A stretch of DNA of 16,062 nt, from positions 1 to 16,062 of the forward strand of contig URMQ01000028.1 of NCBI GenBank assembly GCA_900548955.1, written 5' to 3'. The stretch is from an uncultured Eggerthella sp. Its GTDB lineage: Bacteria > Actinomycetota > Coriobacteriia > Coriobacteriales > Eggerthellaceae. The position numbers and the translations under genes were made by a program. Within the stretch, counting starts at the first letter, position 1; the number at the start of each line of letters is the position of its first letter. Shown piece after piece: positions 13,802-16,062 of the stretch. The notes below the pieces were generated by a model. That model was not told the origin of the DNA and ran no database searches. It worked only from the letters and a program-made list of their open reading frames with translations.

Positions 13802-15025
13802 CTATCTTGTGACGTCGTTGTAGCTATCGCGATCGGTATACCAAGCATACGAATATGAATTGCCAAACTCGTATGACCCGTTCGCTTCGTCGAATTCGTC
13901 GACGCCACTATAACCTCCATAGGCTCCTCTGCGTCGCTGTTCGGCTTCCCATTCTTCTTGTTTTCGAATTCTCTCCATTGCTTTTTTATGGCGTTCTTTT
14001 TCTGCACGGTCACGCCTCGCGCGTTCTTGTTTTGTTAAGGGGTTAAGCCTAGTTAAGTGAGGTTTAAAGTAAAGTGAAGCATTTCCAAAATTGCCGCACA
14101 TTCTCCCATAAACTCTAAGCGTGTTAATCAGTAACTCAACATCATCGAAGCATTTATTCGTGAGAAGCGCTAATTCAATTTTGCGATGAATAAGCTCTTT
14201 CCCCCAGTCTTTTTTAATAGGAAGCTTATCTTCAGGTTTTCTGCCGTAATATAGCTTCGACCATCCGCCAACTTGCCCATAGGCGCGTCTTAAGTTCCGC
14301 GAAAACGTTCCAAAGGCATTCCAGTATTCATGCTCACAAGATTTTATGCGTTCATGGATTTCAGTAGGCAGAGCAATACTAAAGGCGGCAGCGAAGTTAG
14401 GTAGCGGCGGAGTATTTTGTAGAAAGTTCGAAGAAAGTCCTTCAGCATCTTTTCCATCCAGAATCCGATCAATGTTCTTTTGGAGAGCCTCGATAAGCGC
14501 TAGATTGAATCTGGGCCTAGGGATGCCTTTGAGAACTTCTGCTTCGTAGGCAAAATACATGGCGGTTTCGCCTACGTTCATAGGGGGAATTTCCGGGGTG
14601 TTTTGATCGGTGTTTTCCGAAATTAAGATCTTGCCAAACCTTTCAACGTCTTCAAGATAAATGTTGAACTTCCAGTCCGATCCTAAGCTGCTTGCTTTGC
14701 GATAAAGGTAGTCTTCCCTAAAAATGTTTTCTTCAAGCACCTGTTTGGCACTCATAATATGAGTATCGCAACCTTTTAGATCGTTTACGTAAGGGTTTTT
14801 GGCGTCGAATTCGGTAAGGATTTTCTTGTAAAACCAAGGTTCGCTTTCCTGGTAGTTGGGTAACCCATATTTCTCTTGAATAGCTTTACATTTTTGAGCT
14901 ATGTTGAAAGTGTCTTTTGCTTTCCCGAAAGGTAAAAGGGGCTTTGACAAAGCACCTTTGCACGCCTGTTCCCAAATCTGAGTGTTGTTTGACAGATATT
15001 TCAGGTCATCAAGATAGGTAGCCAT
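13802..15025 (-). CDS. Unrecognised 407-aa protein with charged helix and Tyr-rich tail
   Basis: I do not recognise this protein. It is a convincing gene: a long open frame with AAGGAG 6 bases before the ATG. Residues 1-325 look like a soluble, mostly helical globular region with no catalytic motif I can name and no signal peptide or membrane helix. Residues 331-366 are almost all Lys, Arg, Glu and Gln and should form a long charged helix or coiled coil. Residues 367-407 are a low-complexity tail rich in Gly, Ser, Asp and aromatics (seven Tyr, one Trp, two Phe). It lies between rpsA and coaE, against the direction of both, in a spot where actinobacteria often have the two side by side, so it may be an insertion. 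Function unknown. Confidence 0.85.
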   Translation of the reverse strand: MATYLDDLKYLSNNTQIWEQACKGALSKPLLPFGKAKDTFNIAQKCKAIQEKYGLPNYQESEPWFYKKILTEFDAKNPYVNDLKGCDTHIMSAKQVLEENIFREDYLYRKASSLGSDWKFNIYLEDVERFGKILISENTDQNTPEIPPMNVGETAMYFAYEAEVLKGIPRPRFNLALIEALQKNIDRILDGKDAEGLSSNFLQNTPPLPNFAAAFSIALPTEIHERIKSCEHEYWNAFGTFSRNLRRAYGQVGGWSKLYYGRKPEDKLPIKKDWGKELIHRKIELALLTNKCFDDVELLINTLRVYGRMCGNFGNASLYFKPHLTRLNPLTKQERARRDRAEKERHKKAMERIRKQEEWEAEQRRRGAYGGYSGVDEFDEANGSYEFGNSYSYAWYTDRDSYNDVTR

Positions 15026-15046
15026 TGTAGCTCCTTTCAGGATGGG

Positions 15047-15070
15047 TACGATACTGGTTAGTATATCGTA
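15047..15070 (-). promoter_or_regulatory. Dyad overlapping a possible -10
   Basis: TACGATACT, four bases, then AGTATATCGTA forms an imperfect inverted repeat 22 bases upstream of the 407-aa gene. On that gene's strand it contains TATACT, a good -10. The -35 is not convincing. The layout suggests a promoter with an overlapping operator. Confidence 0.35.
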
Positions 15071-15167
15071 AGGAAGTAAATAGAAGGAGCGCTTGAAGTC
15101 TTAATCACCCTTTGAATCCATACGTCTGGAGGGCAGATTTTAACGAGGGAGCATTGGTAATTTCGTT

Positions 15168-15223
15168 ATGAATGCAGGCGTAGCATTTATTTGCCATGAA
15201 TGAAGGTGTAGCGTTTTTTATCA
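15168..15223. repeat. Two copies of a 28-bp direct repeat
   Basis: Two adjacent units start with ATGAATG at 15168 and 15196, with about 21 of 28 positions the same. The first contains CAGGCGTAGCATTTA, which resembles one unit of the 16-bp array after ilvC. The repeats lie in the gap between the divergent 407-aa gene and the membrane protein. Confidence 0.5.
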
Positions 15224-15298
15224 GCTTCATTAGTGGTGACATTAGTCTTTTAAAGTAAGAACAAATCTTTTACTCTTTCATTAAAGGAGGTAACCGAA

Positions 15299-15706
15299 AT
15301 GGCCTTCAAGATGGAGTTATACAAGGGTGGAGAGCTGCATTATCGAGCGGCACGGCAGAGACGATATTTCGTTGGAGCGTTTGTTCTTTGTGTTGTTCTG
15401 TTCGTAGTTGGATGTCTAAATAATGCACAATTCTTTGATCAAGTAGGGGCGCTGTTCATTCTCTTGTGGTTGCTTTGCCTGTCGCTTGCTTTTCATGGGG
15501 CAGTTTGTGAATCTTATGCAGAACAATTTCCTTCCAGTGTCAAGCCTTGGTATTGGGCGAGCGTAATTGTTGCTGTTGGAATTCCTTTGTTGTCGAGTGT
15601 TATTACTGTTGCGATAACGGGTCAATTTGCGTATTTGCTGATTTTTGCAGTAGCGGCGTTCTTTGTGCTGCGCAATCACCGTCTTGTGCATGTGGCGCTC
15701 AAATAA
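15299..15706 (+). CDS. Small four-helix membrane protein, function unknown
   Basis: This 135-aa protein has a short positively charged N-terminus (about 1-22, with RAARQRR) and four predicted membrane helices at about 23-40, 46-67, 85-107 and 110-125. The positive-inside rule puts the N-terminus in the cytoplasm, and the C-terminal RNHRLVH is basic as well. I recognise no family motif. The ribosome site is near perfect (AAAGGAGGT, 8-9 bases before the ATG), so it should be well translated. It lies 116 bp before coaE on the same strand with no terminator seen between, so co-transcription is possible. Confidence 0.8.
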   Translation: MAFKMELYKGGELHYRAARQRRYFVGAFVLCVVLFVVGCLNNAQFFDQVGALFILLWLLCLSLAFHGAVCESYAEQFPSSVKPWYWASVIVAVGIPLLSSVITVAITGQFAYLLIFAVAAFFVLRNHRLVHVALK

Positions 15707-15732
15707 CAATGCAATAGAGCGCGAATTCTAGG

Positions 15733-15777
15733 TTGACTTGCATGTGATAATTAAAAACATACCCATGCGAGCATAAT
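15733..15777 (+). promoter_or_regulatory. Possible promoter elements before coaE
   Basis: TTGACT (15733-15738) is a good -35, but the hexamer 17 bp on (AACATA) is poor. TGTGATAAT (15743-15751) and CATAAT (15772-15777) are -10-like but lack a matching -35. A coaE promoter here is likely, though I cannot decide which elements are used. Confidence 0.3.
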
Positions 15778-15821
15778 AACCTTGCTCGAGTGCGCTGCAA
15801 AGCTAGTGAGAGGGGATTGCG

Positions 15822-16062
15822 GTGTTAAGCATTTTTGTTACGGGTGGAATTGGTTCAGGAAAATCCACGTTGATGGAATTTCTTAAAGAAAAAGGTGCAG
15901 GTATTGTTCTCGCCGATGAAGTGGGCCACGAAAACCTGCATAATCCAGAAATGAAGGCAGAGTTAGTGAAGGCCTTCGGTAAAGAAATACTCGATACGAA
16001 TGGTGAATAATCAAGTCTACCGCCGGATAGTTGGCGAGTTCCTGGCGGATCGTACCGTAATC
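15822..16062 (+). CDS. coaE: Dephospho-CoA kinase, 5' part, frame broken at 16008
   Basis: CoaE phosphorylates dephospho-CoA in the last step of coenzyme A synthesis. The GTG start at 15822 has AGAGGGG 6 bases upstream. The N-terminus carries the Walker A P-loop GGIGSGKST (8-16) and the DEVGHE segment (about 32-37), which matches the family's DAD...H region. The frame reaches DTNGE and then meets TAA at 16008-16010, after 62 codons. The family is about 200 aa. In another frame, GTC at 16015 onwards reads VYRRIVGEFLADR to the window end, which fits the family's V-N-R-x-x-L-G-E-I-V-F. Removing 7 bases (TAATCAA, 16008-16014) would restore DTNGE-VYRRIVGE. So this is coaE with a frameshift, real or a sequence error. 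Confidence 0.8.

Overview
The window looks like chromosomal DNA of a moderately AT-rich Gram-positive bacterium. The best guess is Actinomycetota, class Coriobacteriia, with moderate confidence. Reasons: a four-S1-domain RpsA close upstream of coaE (an actinobacterial pairing), short Gram-positive-type IlvD and class I IlvC, strong AGGAGG-type ribosome sites mixed with GTG and TTG starts, and a T-box leader with an actinobacterial-looking IIA/B-like hairpin. No phage, plasmid, insertion sequence, tRNA, rRNA or CRISPR is visible.

Layout. 1-1615: a terminator from an upstream gene, a YgjP-like metallopeptidase (+), possibly leaderless, and a LysR regulator (-). 1616-2229: degenerate ~40-bp tandem repeats, then a T-box leader with an intrinsic terminator. 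2230-7368: the branched-chain amino acid operon ilvD-ilvB-ilvN-ilvC, with ATGA and TAATG junctions. 7369-7973: a 16-bp tandem array, the operon terminator, a 148-bp imperfect palindrome and another hairpin. 7974-9047: a Gfo/Idh/MocA oxidoreductase (-). 9048-9530: an operator-like dyad, a possible Panacea-domain remnant and a 19-bp tandem array. 9531-10613: serC. 10737-12011: a Mbeg1/DUF2974-like hydrolase (-), convergent with serC across a shared terminator. 12453-13616: rpsA with a TTG start and an extended -10 promoter. 13802-15025: an unrecognised 407-aa protein with a charged helix and a tyrosine-rich tail (-). 15299-15706: a small four-helix membrane protein. 15822-end: the 5' part of coaE, whose frame breaks at about 16008.

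Working together. IlvB and IlvN form acetohydroxyacid synthase, IlvC reduces and isomerises its product, and IlvD dehydrates it to the keto acids of valine and isoleucine. The leader should couple this operon to tRNA charging. By alignment, however, its specifier codon is GGC (glycine) rather than Leu, Ile or Val, and the canonical TGGNACCGCG antiterminator sequence is not found. That mismatch is the most interesting signal here. The second theme is short, degenerate, non-coding tandem repeats of different unit length (about 40, 16, 19 and 28 bp) in several intergenic gaps within about 14 kb. The third is two accessory genes lying between rpsA and coaE.
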